From: Ignavibacteriales bacterium
GTDB lineage: Bacteria > Bacteroidota > Ignavibacteria > Ignavibacteriales > Ignavibacteriaceae
Reading direction: 5' to 3'
Length of the DNA: 64,000 bases
Assembly: GCA_016709155.1 (NCBI GenBank)
Contig: JADJEI010000014.1
Span: 62,001 to 126,000 of the forward strand
The position numbers and the translations under genes are program-made. Of the stretch, positions 18,539-28,022 are shown one piece after another (the stretch's first letter is position 1; each line of letters starts with the position of its first letter). The notes beneath the pieces were generated by a model. It saw only the letters and a list, made by a program, of their open reading frames with translations, made no database searches and was not told the origin of the DNA.

Positions 18539-19331
18539 GAACAGTTCTCCATCCTTTCACAGAAGGCGGTTTAATAGCCTTAGATAAAATTTTTCGCAAA
18601 GCATCTTTTGAAAGACCTCGGGTGAGGTAGCCATTTTCAGCAACTGAAATACCGCCTGTTTCTTCCGATACAATAACACTAATTACATCCGCTTGTTCAC
18701 TGATTCCTAACCCTGCACGATGACGTGTCCCAAGTGATTCTCCATTTAGCTGTGTTGAAGTAGAAAGGGGGAGAATACACTTTGCGGCTTCAATAATATC
18801 ATTTTTAACTATCACTGCCCCATCGTGCATTGGAGATCGCGGATAAAAAATAGAAGTTAATAAAGATTTTGTGAGCCGTGCATTAATAATTTCTCCGGTT
18901 TCAGCAAAACCTCTGATGCCGCTTGATTTTATTACCACTATAAGAGCCCCATGTTGTTTTTGTGACAATTCGAAAGCTGCCTCAGCAATTATGTTTGCTG
19001 ATTCTTCAGATTCATTTTTTATAAATAATTTAAAAAATGGATTTCGCGCTACAAAAACTAACAGCCTCCTTATTTCCGGCTGGAATAATATTAGAAAGGC
19101 AATCACCCAAATATCTGTGACAAGTTTTAACAACCAGCTTACGGCTTTAAGGTTTGCTGCCTGGGAAATGAATGATAAGAAAAGTACTATCATCAAGCCG
19201 ATAAAAATCTGGGCTGCAATTGTTCCTCTTAATAATGTATAAAGTTTGTAAATAATAAAAGAAACAATACTGATATCTATCAGATCAGAGAATGTAACTG
19301 TAAGAAATCCTATTTTAAAAAGTTCAAACAT
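18513..19331 (-). CDS. cdaA: Diadenylate cyclase CdaA (c-di-AMP synthesis)
   Basis: Membrane-bound enzyme joining two ATP into c-di-AMP. Three N-terminal transmembrane helices (about residues 12-80) precede the DAC/DisA_N domain. Catalytic motifs are MHDGAVIV (DGA) and GTRHRAGLG (RHR), with the preceding ALIVVIKSSGI strand. At 272 residues it matches CdaA/DacA. The start overlaps folP by 8 bases; in many bacteria cdaA lies next to a YbbR gene, but here folP is on one side and a glycosyltransferase on the other. c-di-AMP usually controls potassium and osmolyte transport and wall stress. Confidence 0.95.
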   Translation of the reverse strand: MFELFKIGFLTVTFSDLIDISIVSFIIYKLYTLLRGTIAAQIFIGLMIVLFLSFISQAANLKAVSWLLKLVTDIWVIAFLILFQPEIRRLLVFVARNPFFKLFIKNESEESANIIAEAAFELSQKQHGALIVVIKSSGIRGFAETGEIINARLTKSLLTSIFYPRSPMHDGAVIVKNDIIEAAKCILPLSTSTQLNGESLGTRHRAGLGISEQADVISVIVSEETGGISVAENGYLTRGLSKDALRKILSKAIKPPSVKGWRTVLEQYLQQK

Positions 19332-20186
19332 TATTTTGCATTATTATTTTGCGCATTAATCTTCTGATGTAAATTCCATTTTTATAGTTATGCGTGCGAA
19401 TTATTCTTGCACCGGACTGAATAGATGCTGTTTCCAATATTGCACTCGGAATATCCCGCTCTGTCACATCAAGAGTAAGTTCATTCCCGATAAAAGATTT
19501 TCTCGAAACACCGATCATTAATGGATATTTAATTTCACAAAATTCCTTTAACCGGTTTAAGATTAAAAAATTATCATTATACTTTTTCCCAAAGCCAATT
19601 CCCGGATCAATGATGATTTTATCCACACCTTTAATCTCAGCTTTATTTATTTGAGTATAAAAAAAAGATTTAATTTCTGAGATTATATCTTTGTATTCAG
19701 GATTAACCTGCATGTTCTTTGGCGTTCCTTTAATATGCATTAAAATCAATCCAGCATTATATTCAGCTACAGCGTCTGCTATTCGCTCATCAAATGTAAG
19801 CCCGCTTATATCATTAATAATTTCTGCGCCACTCTTTAAAGCTTCAACTGCTACTTCATATTTGGTGGTATCAACTGAAATGATTGATGAAGGAAATTCT
19901 TTTTTGATTCCTTTAATACCGGCAAGACTCTATTTAATTCTTCTTCAGCAGAAATAAATTCTGAACCTGGTCTGCTTGATTCGCCGCCTATGTCAATAAT
20001 ATCAACCCCGACATTTATCATTTCAGAGGCATGAGAAAGAGCGTCAGCTTTTGACAAATATTTTCCTCCATCTGAAAAAGAATCCGGAGTTACGTTTAAG
20101 ATTCCCATCACAAAAGGAAATCTGAAATCAAACTCTCTTTTACCGAACAAATATTTTTTTGGAATAATTTCTTCCTGGGTAATCAT
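19324..20186 (-). CDS. folP: Dihydropteroate synthase, interrupted by a one-base deletion
   Basis: Folate synthesis: joins dihydropterin pyrophosphate and p-aminobenzoate. The first part carries MGILNVTPDSFSDGG and DIGGESSRPGSEFIS; the second carries LILMHIKGTPKNMQ, IIDPGIGFGKKYNDNF, GVSRKSFIG and RTHNYKNG. All substrate-binding motifs are present. The frame breaks near 19910-19914 (CCTTT on the plus strand). Adding one base gives VLKGIKKEFPSSIISVDTTK, which joins the two halves (20186-19851 and the rest down to 19324) into about 287 residues, the normal size. Probably a consensus error, since the gene is essential in most hosts. Confidence 0.9.
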
Positions 20187-20263
20187 TTTATAATAAAAAT
20201 AAAAGGTATCACATTTTTTGAAAATGTAAACGACACAGTTCTAAAAAAAATAATCAACAAAGA

Positions 20264-20920
20264 CTATTGTGAAATAAGATTCTTCAGTTCGATGGCTGAA
20301 GCAGTAATATTTTCAGAGTGAAAAATTGAAGAACCAGCTACAAAAACTTCTGCACCAGCATTCCGGGCATCAACAATAGTTTTATTTGACACCCCTCCAT
20401 CAATCTCAATCAGATATTTTGCATTCATATTTTTTCTTAATTCAACAGCTTCTTTAATTCTTCTATTTGAATTTGGAATAAATGACTGCCCGCCAAATCC
20501 CGGATTGACCGTCATAATTAAAAGAAGATCAATGTACTCGGCTATATTCTTTATAAAATGGATTGGAGTTGAAGGATTAACAACCACACCTGCTTTTGCT
20601 CCAAGCGATTTAATATAATTAATTGTACGATTAAGATGTTTGACTTCTTCGAAATGCACAGATACATAATTAGCGCCGGCATTAATAAAATCAGGAATAA
20701 ATTTATCCGGGTTTTCAATCATCAAATGAACATCAACCGGAAGGTGGGTAGATTTTTTAACCGCTTCGACAAGGATCGGTCCAAAGGTAATGTTTGGTAC
20801 GAAATGTCCATCCATAATATCGCAATGAATCCAGTCTGCCCCGCCCATTTCAACCAGACGAATTTGTTGAGAAAGATTTGAGAGGTCAGCCGAAAGTATT
20901 GAAGGCGCTAATATTGCCAT
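20264..20920 (-). CDS. rpe: Ribulose-phosphate 3-epimerase
   Basis: TIM-barrel enzyme of the pentose phosphate pathway that interconverts ribulose- and xylulose-5-phosphate. Motifs: LAPSILSADLSNL, HCDIMDGHFVPNITFGP (metal His and Asp), VDVHLMIENP, MTVNPGFGGQSFI, EIDGGVSNKT and FVAGSSIF. The 218 residues are full length. Its ATG shares two bases with the stop of the PASTA gene upstream (TAATG), so translation is coupled. Confidence 0.96.
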   Translation of the reverse strand: MAILAPSILSADLSNLSQQIRLVEMGGADWIHCDIMDGHFVPNITFGPILVEAVKKSTHLPVDVHLMIENPDKFIPDFINAGANYVSVHFEEVKHLNRTINYIKSLGAKAGVVVNPSTPIHFIKNIAEYIDLLLIMTVNPGFGGQSFIPNSNRRIKEAVELRKNMNAKYLIEIDGGVSNKTIVDARNAGAEVFVAGSSIFHSENITASAIELKNLISQ

Positions 20921-21687
20921 TACTCTTCCTTAATTTCATCTCCCGAACCGGATTCGGAAGCCTTGGTTACAAACAAATCAACTTTATCACCCTGATTCAA
21001 TTTATTTCCTTTGCTTGGATATTGATCAAGCACAGTATTTGGCAAAAGAGAAAATGACCTTTGATAATTTATTTTACCAACTACTAAAGAACTATCTCGT
21101 AAAATCATTGTAGCCTCAGTTAATGATTTTCCAATAAGATCGGGCACTTCAATTTGCCCATCAACATTTCCCGCACTGATTGTTATATTAACTGATGAGC
21201 CTCGTTTGAGCGGCGTGCCCTCGGCGAACTGCTGATCAAAAATCATTTCTTTAGGATTTGTGGAACTTATTTCATCCACCACCCCATGTTTTAGTCCAAT
21301 TTTTTCAAGTGCAAATTTAGCATCACGAATTGATCTGCCGATTAATCTTGGGACATTAACTTCAGGTTCTCCCCCGCTCACAAAAAGATAGATCAATCTT
21401 CCTTCTTTTACGATGCTTCCGGCATTTGGCTTTTGTAAAAATACTAACCCTGCCTTGTATTTATCAGAAAAGGAAGTGTCGGCAATCAGCACTTTGAAAT
21501 CTGCGTCCTCAAGTTTTTCAATTGCGGCTGCCTCTTTTAATCCTAATACATTCGGTACACTTGTTTCAGGCGAGCTTACATACCACGGCATAATTAGATA
21601 GTCAAGTAATAATATGCCAATAATAATTAGCCCAAGAGCGATCAGTGTTTTTTTAACAAATGATTTTTTAACGATTTTTTTCATCAA
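20920..21687 (-). CDS. Membrane-anchored protein with three PASTA domains
   Basis: 255 residues: a short basic N-terminus, one transmembrane helix (TLIALGLIIIGILLLDYLI), then three PASTA repeats, each opening with a VPNVLGLK, VPRLIGRS or VPDLIGKS motif (about residues 42, 110 and 178), and an acidic tail. PASTA domains bind peptidoglycan or lipid II fragments and usually end PBP2x or Stk1-type kinases; here they stand alone without a kinase or transpeptidase domain. This stand-alone form next to rpe is common in the Bacteroidota-Chlorobi group. Confidence 0.85.
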   Translation of the reverse strand: MMKKIVKKSFVKKTLIALGLIIIGILLLDYLIMPWYVSSPETSVPNVLGLKEAAAIEKLEDADFKVLIADTSFSDKYKAGLVFLQKPNAGSIVKEGRLIYLFVSGGEPEVNVPRLIGRSIRDAKFALEKIGLKHGVVDEISSTNPKEMIFDQQFAEGTPLKRGSSVNITISAGNVDGQIEVPDLIGKSLTEATMILRDSSLVVGKINYQRSFSLLPNTVLDQYPSKGNKLNQGDKVDLFVTKASESGSGDEIKEE

Positions 21688-21743
21688 TTCAAAATTAAAA
21701 TAATTTTAACAGACCATTGCATTTAATTTGTGTAATTAGAAAA

Positions 21744-23011
21744 TCAAATTGCCTTCTCCTGTCTCGCAACGAAGAAATTATATAACCACATTAGTATTGT
21801 TGCAAGCACTCCAATTCCGATTAAGGAAAACCAAATCATTTCGGGTTTGCCGGCAGCTTTCGATGTTTGATAAATCCATCCGCCAAATGGATCACCGACA
21901 AATCTTGCAATCGCAATAGGCAGGAAAGCATAGCCCTGAAATAATCCTTGCTGACCCGCTGGCGCAATCTCTGAAATATATTCGTAGTATCGCGGAGCCT
22001 GAACCATTTCGCCAATTGCAAATGCTACTATTCCTGCTGCTATTGTCGGAATGCTTGGATAAATTCCAATGATAATCCATATTAATGATGATAGAGCAAA
22101 ACCCCAAAGAATTGCTTTTCTTGTGGGTAGATTTTTAGTCAAGCGGTTGATGGGTATTTGCAAAAGAATTATTGCCCCCGCCCCGCCCACGATTGTATAA
22201 TCTCGTAAGGTGCATCGGCATTGATATAATCCGTGATATAGTATGGTACAATTATAAATTCCTGCCAGAAGATTATCCAGTACAGTGAGTATATCAAAAG
22301 GAAAATCATAAACTTAAAATTGCCAAGCACAACAAATAGGTTTGTAATTTTTTTCCCTAGGGATTCAACCACTTCGTTCTTTTCATCTTTAACATCTTTG
22401 TATAGAAGCAGATTTACCACCAGCATTGCAAAGCAGCTTATGGATGAAACAACATAAACAAATTGATTTCCAAAACTATCGCGAACAAAATATGCCAGCG
22501 TTGGTCCAATCATTGCCCCGGCGTTAACAAGCCAGTAGTAAATAGCAAAGCCGAGTGATTTTGTCCCCTTGCTGCTTGTTGCGGCAACTGTTCCAAGTAC
22601 TGATGGTTTGATAAATGATCCGCCGAAAGCAGTAAAAATTAAAAATGCCATCAAAAGCCAATACTGATCAAAGCCGCTGTAAACGCTATCGAATGCACTC
22701 ATACCAACTGAACCAATTAAAAAATATCCCAACCCTAAAATTGTAAACGCCACATTAAAAGCGCGCCGGAATCCCCATTTATCTGCTAATGTGCCGCCAA
22801 GTATCGGTAGCAGATAAAGTAATCCGCCAAACATTCCCGAAAGCTGCCCGGCTTCTGCTTCAGAAAATCCGAGATTGTTTCGCATGTAAATCATGAAAAC
22901 AATTTGCTGCCCGTAATAAGCCAGCCGCTCGAAAAGTTCCATTCCGTTTGCAACCCAAAATGATGGATGAAACCCCTTTTTCAGATAGTCGAACTTTGCC
23001 GATATATTCAA
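21744..23011 (-). CDS. POT/MFS-type peptide transporter, interrupted by a one-base deletion
   Basis: Proton-coupled major facilitator. The N-terminal half shows the POT-like MELFERLAYYGQQIVF helix 1 and GGTLADKWGFRRAF (motif A); the C-terminal half has the GAIILLQIPINRL helix and SEIAPAGQQGLFQGYAFLPIAIARFVG-type helix 10 (cut here for length). The frame breaks near 22191-22196: one extra A gives EIIQIVGGAGAII, joining the halves (23011-22169 and 22190-21744) into about 422 residues with 12 helices. Substrate is probably di- or oligopeptides. The gene stands alone, divergent from the NFACT gene. Confidence 0.85.
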
Positions 23012-23177
23012 TTAAAACCTCTTAGCTAAATTTTGAAGTCAAATATATTAAAGTGGTATCTATCTACCAATAAATGGACTGTTAATTGATAGCTTAAAAT
23101 AAGTGTAACCCTCGAGGTATTTCCAATCATTGATAGATTTTGATTTCTTTACTGATTTGTTTAATTCTGTTGTTAAG

Positions 23178-24800
23178 ATGTATAAAAATTATTTTATTCT
23201 CAATCGGTTAGCAATTGAATTAAATGGGTTGATAAGCGGATCAACTCTGATGGAATCTTTTACTCAAGATAAGGATAAGCTGATATTTTCTTTTGCAAAA
23301 GGTGATGATAATATTTCTCTCGAGTTTTCTACTAATCCCGGATTTCCTTTCGTCAATTTGCGAAAAACTTTTTCAAAATCTAAAAAGAATACCACTAATT
23401 TTTTTTCGGAATATTTTCCTGTCACTGTTAATTCAATTTCGATAGCTGATGATGATAGGATTATTCGACTTTCAACAACACATGGCGGATTTTATTTTTT
23501 AATTAGGGGGAAGTACACAAACGTTTGTTGTATTGATCATAATAAAAATATTTCTTTCTTCAAAAAGTTAGATGAAGAAATTCAACAACAAGTAAAAGAA
23601 GAATTAGCAGGGAAGAATTTTATTCACTCCAAAAATCTTTTAGAGAATATAAAAATAGATGAGAAATTTTCTGTTGATGTTTTAAGGAAACAATATCCGA
23701 TCATCAGCAAAGAAATCATTACTGAACTCTCGTACCGAAATCTTGAGCGGAATACTATGAACCTTCGTTCTCTATTGACGGAAATATTTATTAAACACCC
23801 TGCCGTTTTTGTTGATGAAGATGAAGGAAGCATTCACCTTGCGGTTGAATCGTTTCACATTTTCCCTTCTACGAAAATTAAATTATTCGATAGCCTTATC
23901 GAGGCATTCAATTATTTTATTTCAAATAGATATTCGATTGAGAGCAAAGCCTCTTCTGAAAAAATTATACTTAAACATTTAGATAAAGAATTACTGCGAT
24001 TATATAAGAAAATAGATAACCTTAAAATTATTGTTGAAAGAGAAAGTAAGGAGGATGAATACAATAAAATTGCCAATTTGCTTCTGATTAACCTTAACAA
24101 AATTAAAGCGGGGGTAAAGGAAATTACATTAGTTGATATTTATAATATGGATACACCGCTCAATATTAAATTGGATACAAAACTAAGTCCGCAAAAAAAT
24201 GCTGATTTATATTTTCACAAAGCTAAAAGTGAGCGGATCGGATTGGAAAAATCACGGCTGCTGCTCAAACAATGTGAGTTGGATTTTCATAAATTTCAAT
24301 TGCTTAAAAAGAAAACTATTGAATCTAAATCTTCTGAAGAATTAAAAAACATAATGAAAGAACTTGGAATAAAAGAAACACAATCAAAAGAGCAATCAGC
24401 CGATGATCTGAAGATTAAATTCAAACATTATATTATTCAGAATAAATATCATGTATTTGTAGGAAAGGACAGCGAGAACAACGACTTGCTTACCACCCGC
24501 TTTGCTAAGCAGAATGATTATTGGTTTCATGCGCGCTCTGTTTCCGGCTCTCATGTAGTCTTACGAGTTGAGAATTCTAAGGAAGCAGTACCAAAAAATA
24601 TTCTAAAATCTGCCGCTGCACTTGCGGCGTATCATAGTAAAGCTAAAACATCCGGGCTTGCGCCTGTCTCCTTCACTCTAAAAAAATATGTCGTAAAGAA
24701 AAAAGGATTTCCTGCCGGCACTGTTCATTTACTCAAGGAGGATGTTTTATTAGTTAAGCCTGCAATACCTGCAGATGCGGAGTATGTTGAAAAAGAATAA
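23178..24800 (+). CDS. rqcH: NFACT-family protein (RqcH / fibronectin-binding-like)
   Basis: Homologue of Rqc2/NEMF/RqcH, which binds obstructed 50S-peptidyl-tRNA complexes and adds alanine tails. Domains: NFACT-N (MYKNYFILNRLAIELN start, residues 1-190), helical coiled coil (about 250-400), and NFACT-R with the DYWFHARSVSGSHVVLR block near residue 460. I start at ATG 23178, which gives the standard N-terminus; a TTG at 23130 is also in frame. At about 540 residues it is slightly short for the family. A small membrane protein follows after 44 bases. Confidence 0.88.
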   Translation: MYKNYFILNRLAIELNGLISGSTLMESFTQDKDKLIFSFAKGDDNISLEFSTNPGFPFVNLRKTFSKSKKNTTNFFSEYFPVTVNSISIADDDRIIRLSTTHGGFYFLIRGKYTNVCCIDHNKNISFFKKLDEEIQQQVKEELAGKNFIHSKNLLENIKIDEKFSVDVLRKQYPIISKEIITELSYRNLERNTMNLRSLLTEIFIKHPAVFVDEDEGSIHLAVESFHIFPSTKIKLFDSLIEAFNYFISNRYSIESKASSEKIILKHLDKELLRLYKKIDNLKIIVERESKEDEYNKIANLLLINLNKIKAGVKEITLVDIYNMDTPLNIKLDTKLSPQKNADLYFHKAKSERIGLEKSRLLLKQCELDFHKFQLLKKKTIESKSSEELKNIMKELGIKETQSKEQSADDLKIKFKHYIIQNKYHVFVGKDSENNDLLTTRFAKQNDYWFHARSVSGSHVVLRVENSKEAVPKNILKSAAALAAYHSKAKTSGLAPVSFTLKKYVVKKKGFPAGTVHLLKEDVLLVKPAIPADAEYVEKE

Positions 24801-24844
24801 AATTATTCATCAAAATTTATCGTTTAATTTAAATCGGAGGTACA

Positions 24845-25135
24845 ATGGATCAGTTTAATCAACAAATGCCGGGACTAACACAAAGACAATATCAACCCAT
24901 AACTATCGGCGATTGGGTTGTAACTTTCATAGTGACGGCTATTCCATTAGTCGGCTTCATCATGCTTATTGTTTGGGCAGTGGGAACAGACACCCACCCA
25001 AGTAAAAAATCCTGGGCACAAGCAACATTAATTTTTATGGTGATCAGCTTAGTGCTCGTAATAGCATTCATTTTAGTAATCGGTTTTTCACTTTCAAGAA
25101 TGATAGATGCAGATGGCGTTAAGTGGAGTAGTTAG
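24845..25135 (+). CDS. Small two-helix membrane protein
   Basis: 96 residues. A strong ribosome-binding site (CGGAGGTAC) sits 5 bases before ATG 24845. A Gln/Pro-rich start (QQMPGLTQRQYQPITIGDW) is followed by helix 1 (VVTFIVTAIPLVGFIMLIVWAV), a loop GTDTHPSKKSWAQA, and helix 2 (TLIFMVISLVLVIAFILVIGF). This is the same layout as small proteins of Bacteroidota often annotated as conserved membrane proteins. Function is unknown. Confidence 0.75.
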   Translation: MDQFNQQMPGLTQRQYQPITIGDWVVTFIVTAIPLVGFIMLIVWAVGTDTHPSKKSWAQATLIFMVISLVLVIAFILVIGFSLSRMIDADGVKWSS

Positions 25136-25141
25136 TATATT

Positions 25142-25245
25142 GAGACTTCTGAAAATTCAAGTCTTGTCCCAAAGTGGGAATCCAGGAAGAAATCAATAGA
25201 TTCCCGTTTTCACGGGAATGACATTTGGAATTTTTCAGAAGTCTC
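25142..25245 (+). mobile_element. MITE-like element with 17-18-bp terminal inverted repeats
   Basis: Left end GAGACTTCTGAAAATTC (25142-25158) and right end GAATTTTTCAGAAGTCTC (25228-25245) are inverted copies with one indel. The 104-bp element has no coding capacity. Its interior contains a GGGAATCC ... GATTCCCGTTTTCACGGGAATGAC unit related to the repeats in the 43-47 kb operon. A degenerate second copy is at 37649-37768. Confidence 0.7.
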
Positions 25246-25311
25246 GATTAACAAAACTGCTGAAATTATTAAAACCTGCAAAAATTAGCGTTATTTGAAC
25301 TTTTATGCGAT

Positions 25312-25542
25312 TATTGAGACCCTCATGGAGACGCATGAGCCATTCATGACGCCCCATGAACCATTCCGCAGTCTCCATGAATCATTCATGAAGCTCCATG
25401 AACTATTCATCAACCTTCATGGATCATTCATGGAGCTCCATGAACCATCCCGCAACCTTCATGGATCATTCATGACGCTCCATGAAGCATTCCGCAGTCT
25501 CCATGAATCATTGATGAAGCTCCATGAGACATTCAATAATTC
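25312..25542 (+). repeat. 21-bp tandem repeat (about 11 copies)
   Basis: Diverged copies of a 21-base unit (consensus near CCATGAACCATTCATGAAGCT) start at 25312, 25333, 25354, 25375 and so on every 21 bases to 25522. The plus strand stays open from a TTG at 25295 to a stop at 25568-25570, reading a 7-residue repeat of the type LHESFMK, LHEPFRS, LHGSFME. No good ribosome-binding site or ATG is present, so I treat it as a minisatellite; a repetitive heptad peptide of 91 residues is possible but unproved. The rest of 25246-25675 shows nothing else. Confidence 0.85.
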
Positions 25543-25675
25543 TCAAACTAATCAAATTCTTCGTTTTTAGTAGATCGAGCATACCAATATTGAACATTGG
25601 CAATCAACCTGAATTCATCTAATGAGTGAATGAGATTGAAGAAAGGAAAAAGCTTAGGTGCGTAATTCTAAAAGA

Positions 25676-26813
25676 TTAGCCGTGAGATTTGACTGATTGG
25701 ATTGAAGAAAGAATTTCGAGGAAGATGTTACTGCCTGTTTCAACTATTTCATCCGGTGGAAGGAAATGAGGATTGTGTAAACCGAACCTCTCCCCTTTTG
25801 ATGTACCAAGCCAAAACATGAAAGAAGGAAATTTTTTCGAGAAGAAACCAAAATCCTCGCCGGTCATTTTGTAACCGCAGTTTATAAATTCATATTTAGT
25901 TGAAAGCGAATTACTGAGAAACTTAAAAAGCGATTGATCAATTATTACTTCAGGATAATGTGCGCCTTTAGTTAATTTGAAATCAACACCGGTGGAAATT
26001 TTTACTTCATTTAAAGTTGAATTTAATTTATCACAGAATGCGAGCGCAGCTTTTTCACTTAATGCTCTGATTGAACCTTCAATTCGTGCATCACCTGGTG
26101 CAATATTTCTAACAAAGCCGGAGGTTATTTTTCCAATTCCAAAAATAAATGGCTCGTCAATTTCTTTTGAAATACTATCAACCTTATCAAGGAATAATCT
26201 CATCGAATTGAAAGCATTTTTCCCTTCTTTTGGAAATGCTACGTGTGCACTCACCCCGATAAAATCAATATCAATTTCGAGCGCAGAAGCAAACAGAACA
26301 CCTGGTGAAGAAGCAATCGTTCCGAAAGAATATTCATCAGTCACGTGAAGTGCAAATGCATTTTTTATTTTGAATTGATTAAAAATTCCTGTTTGATAAA
26401 ACTTCATTGCCCCTCCCCCGCTTTCTTCTGCAGGCTGAAACAGGAATCAAATATTTTGATCAGGTTCAATTCGTAATACCGCTTCAATGAAAGAATAAAG
26501 AATTGAAGTGTGAACATCGTGACCGCAGGCGTGCATAAAATCATTTTCAGATTTAAAAGAAATATTCGTCTGCTCTTTAATCGGTAAAGCATCAATGTCA
26601 GCGCGGAATAAAATGAATTCGCCCTCATTGACTTTATATTCAACCAAAGCACCTGTGGCAAAAGGGGTATGTAATTTTAATCGTTTGTTTTTGTCAACAG
26701 CTTGAATACTGTTTATAATTAACCCGGTAGTTTGAAATTCCTGGTAAGCTATTTCAGGATTTTTATGTAGTTGATGCCGAAGCTGAATAGGGAGTAAGAG
26801 CAGTCATGTTCAT
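25676..26813 (-). CDS. M20 amidohydrolase, likely N-acetyldiaminopimelate deacetylase; has an in-frame TGA
   Basis: Zinc-dependent amidohydrolase. Visible: LRHQLHKNPEIAYQEFQTTG, FRADIDALPIKEQ, MHACGHDVHTS (metal ligands), QPAEESGGGA, the lid HVTDEYSFG, SAHVAFPKEG, and the final MTGEDFGFFSKKFPSFMFW. The reading frame is continuous except for TGA at 26447-26449 between EPDQNI and FLFQPAEE, where relatives have Leu, Val or Lys. The first codons also need a shift: ATG 26813 is out of frame with the LRHQLHK segment. It ends an operon with lysC and dapH, so I infer the YkuR/DapL role: removing acetyl from N-acetyl-diaminopimelate. Confidence 0.8.
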
Positions 26814-26819
26814 CAGAAA

Positions 26820-28022
26820 TTATTTAACCCAATGCTCGTGAAGCAACTGAATAGTTTTATTTAGCAGATCTTTATTAATCAATAAAGAGATACGGAAGGA
26901 AGTGGTTGAAACTCCAAATATGGAAATATTATTTTCTGAAAGAAGCTTTAAAGTCTCAACAATTATTCTACTCTCACGACTAAATCCTTCGCCAATCAGT
27001 GAAACTGCTGCGAGATGTTCGTCAATAGAAATTCTATCGCCAAAGGTTTTGTTAAGATGAGCTTCGATATTTTTCCAATTATGAATATTACTTTTTGAAA
27101 TCAGGAAAGAATATTTAGAGATGTTGAGAGTTTCATCTTTTAAATAATTAAATTCTTTAATTGGAAAATCTAATTGGCTGATGAGAACAGAAATCTCATT
27201 TGTTGAATTTATTGTTTCGTCAAATTTAATAGTCACGCGAATAATATCCTGTTCGTGAACGATACCGATAACATCATTTTTATTATCACTTTCCAATTTT
27301 CTAATAACAGTTTCTTTTCTATCATCAAAAGTGCTTCTTGCATAGATTGCTATTTTAGATTCTTTAGCGAATTGAATTGCCTGTGCATTCAAAACCTTTG
27401 CCCCAGCCTCAGACATTTCCTGTATTTGTTGATAAGATAGTTCAGGAAGATGTTTCGCATCCTTCACAACATTTGGATCAGCAGAGTAAACACCATCAAC
27501 ATCAGAATAAATCTCACAGCGCTCAGCATTCAAAGCAGCAGCCATTGCAACTGCCGAAGTATCAGACCCGCCTCTGCCAAGCGTAGTAATATCACGCCGA
27601 TAACTTACTCCTTGAAATCCGCCAATCACAACTACTTTTCCTTTTGCCAATTCATCCTGCACCCGGAAAGGACGAATCTCAATTACTCTTGCATCATTGT
27701 ATCTGTCATTTGTAATTATCCCTGATTGTGAACCGGTGAGTGAGATTGCTTTTATACCCAAATCATTTAACGCAATACAAAGCATCGCCATTGTAATTCT
27801 TTCGCCGGTACTCAGAAGCATATCAAGTTCACGTTTATCAGGCGAAGCTGAAAAAGACTTCGCCATATCAATAAGCTGGTTGGTAGTCTTACCCATTGCA
27901 GAAACAACAACAACCACATCAAGCCCCTGATGTTTAACCGCTGCAACCATCGAAGCAATTTTTTTTAATTTATCAACATCCGATACGCTGCTTCCGCCAT
28001 ACTTTTGAACAATGATGCTCAT
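26820..28022 (-). CDS. lysC: Aspartate kinase
   Basis: Phosphorylates aspartate, the entry step to lysine, diaminopimelate, threonine and methionine. The 400 residues begin MSIIVQKYGGSSVSDVDKLK; then VVVSAMGKTTNQL, LSTGERITMAML, GGFQGVSYRRDITTLGRGGS, YSDVDGVYSADPNVV and SEAGAKVLNAQAI. Two ACT domains follow (GEGFSRESRIIVETL is the second), so feedback inhibition by lysine or threonine is expected. The start overlaps dapH by 4 bases. It is monofunctional, without a homoserine dehydrogenase domain. Confidence 0.96.
   Translation of the reverse strand: MSIIVQKYGGSSVSDVDKLKKIASMVAAVKHQGLDVVVVVSAMGKTTNQLIDMAKSFSASPDKRELDMLLSTGERITMAMLCIALNDLGIKAISLTGSQSGIITNDRYNDARVIEIRPFRVQDELAKGKVVVIGGFQGVSYRRDITTLGRGGSDTSAVAMAAALNAERCEIYSDVDGVYSADPNVVKDAKHLPELSYQQIQEMSEAGAKVLNAQAIQFAKESKIAIYARSTFDDRKETVIRKLESDNKNDVIGIVHEQDIIRVTIKFDETINSTNEISVLISQLDFPIKEFNYLKDETLNISKYSFLISKSNIHNWKNIEAHLNKTFGDRISIDEHLAAVSLIGEGFSRESRIIVETLKLLSENNISIFGVSTTSFRISLLINKDLLNKTIQLLHEHWVK

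Noticed and set aside
25312..25542. CRISPR array
   Set aside because: Repeats abut without spacers; it is a tandem minisatellite.
26447..26449. Selenocysteine or other TGA recoding
   Set aside because: Relatives do not have Cys at this site and TGA is a normal stop in neighbouring genes.
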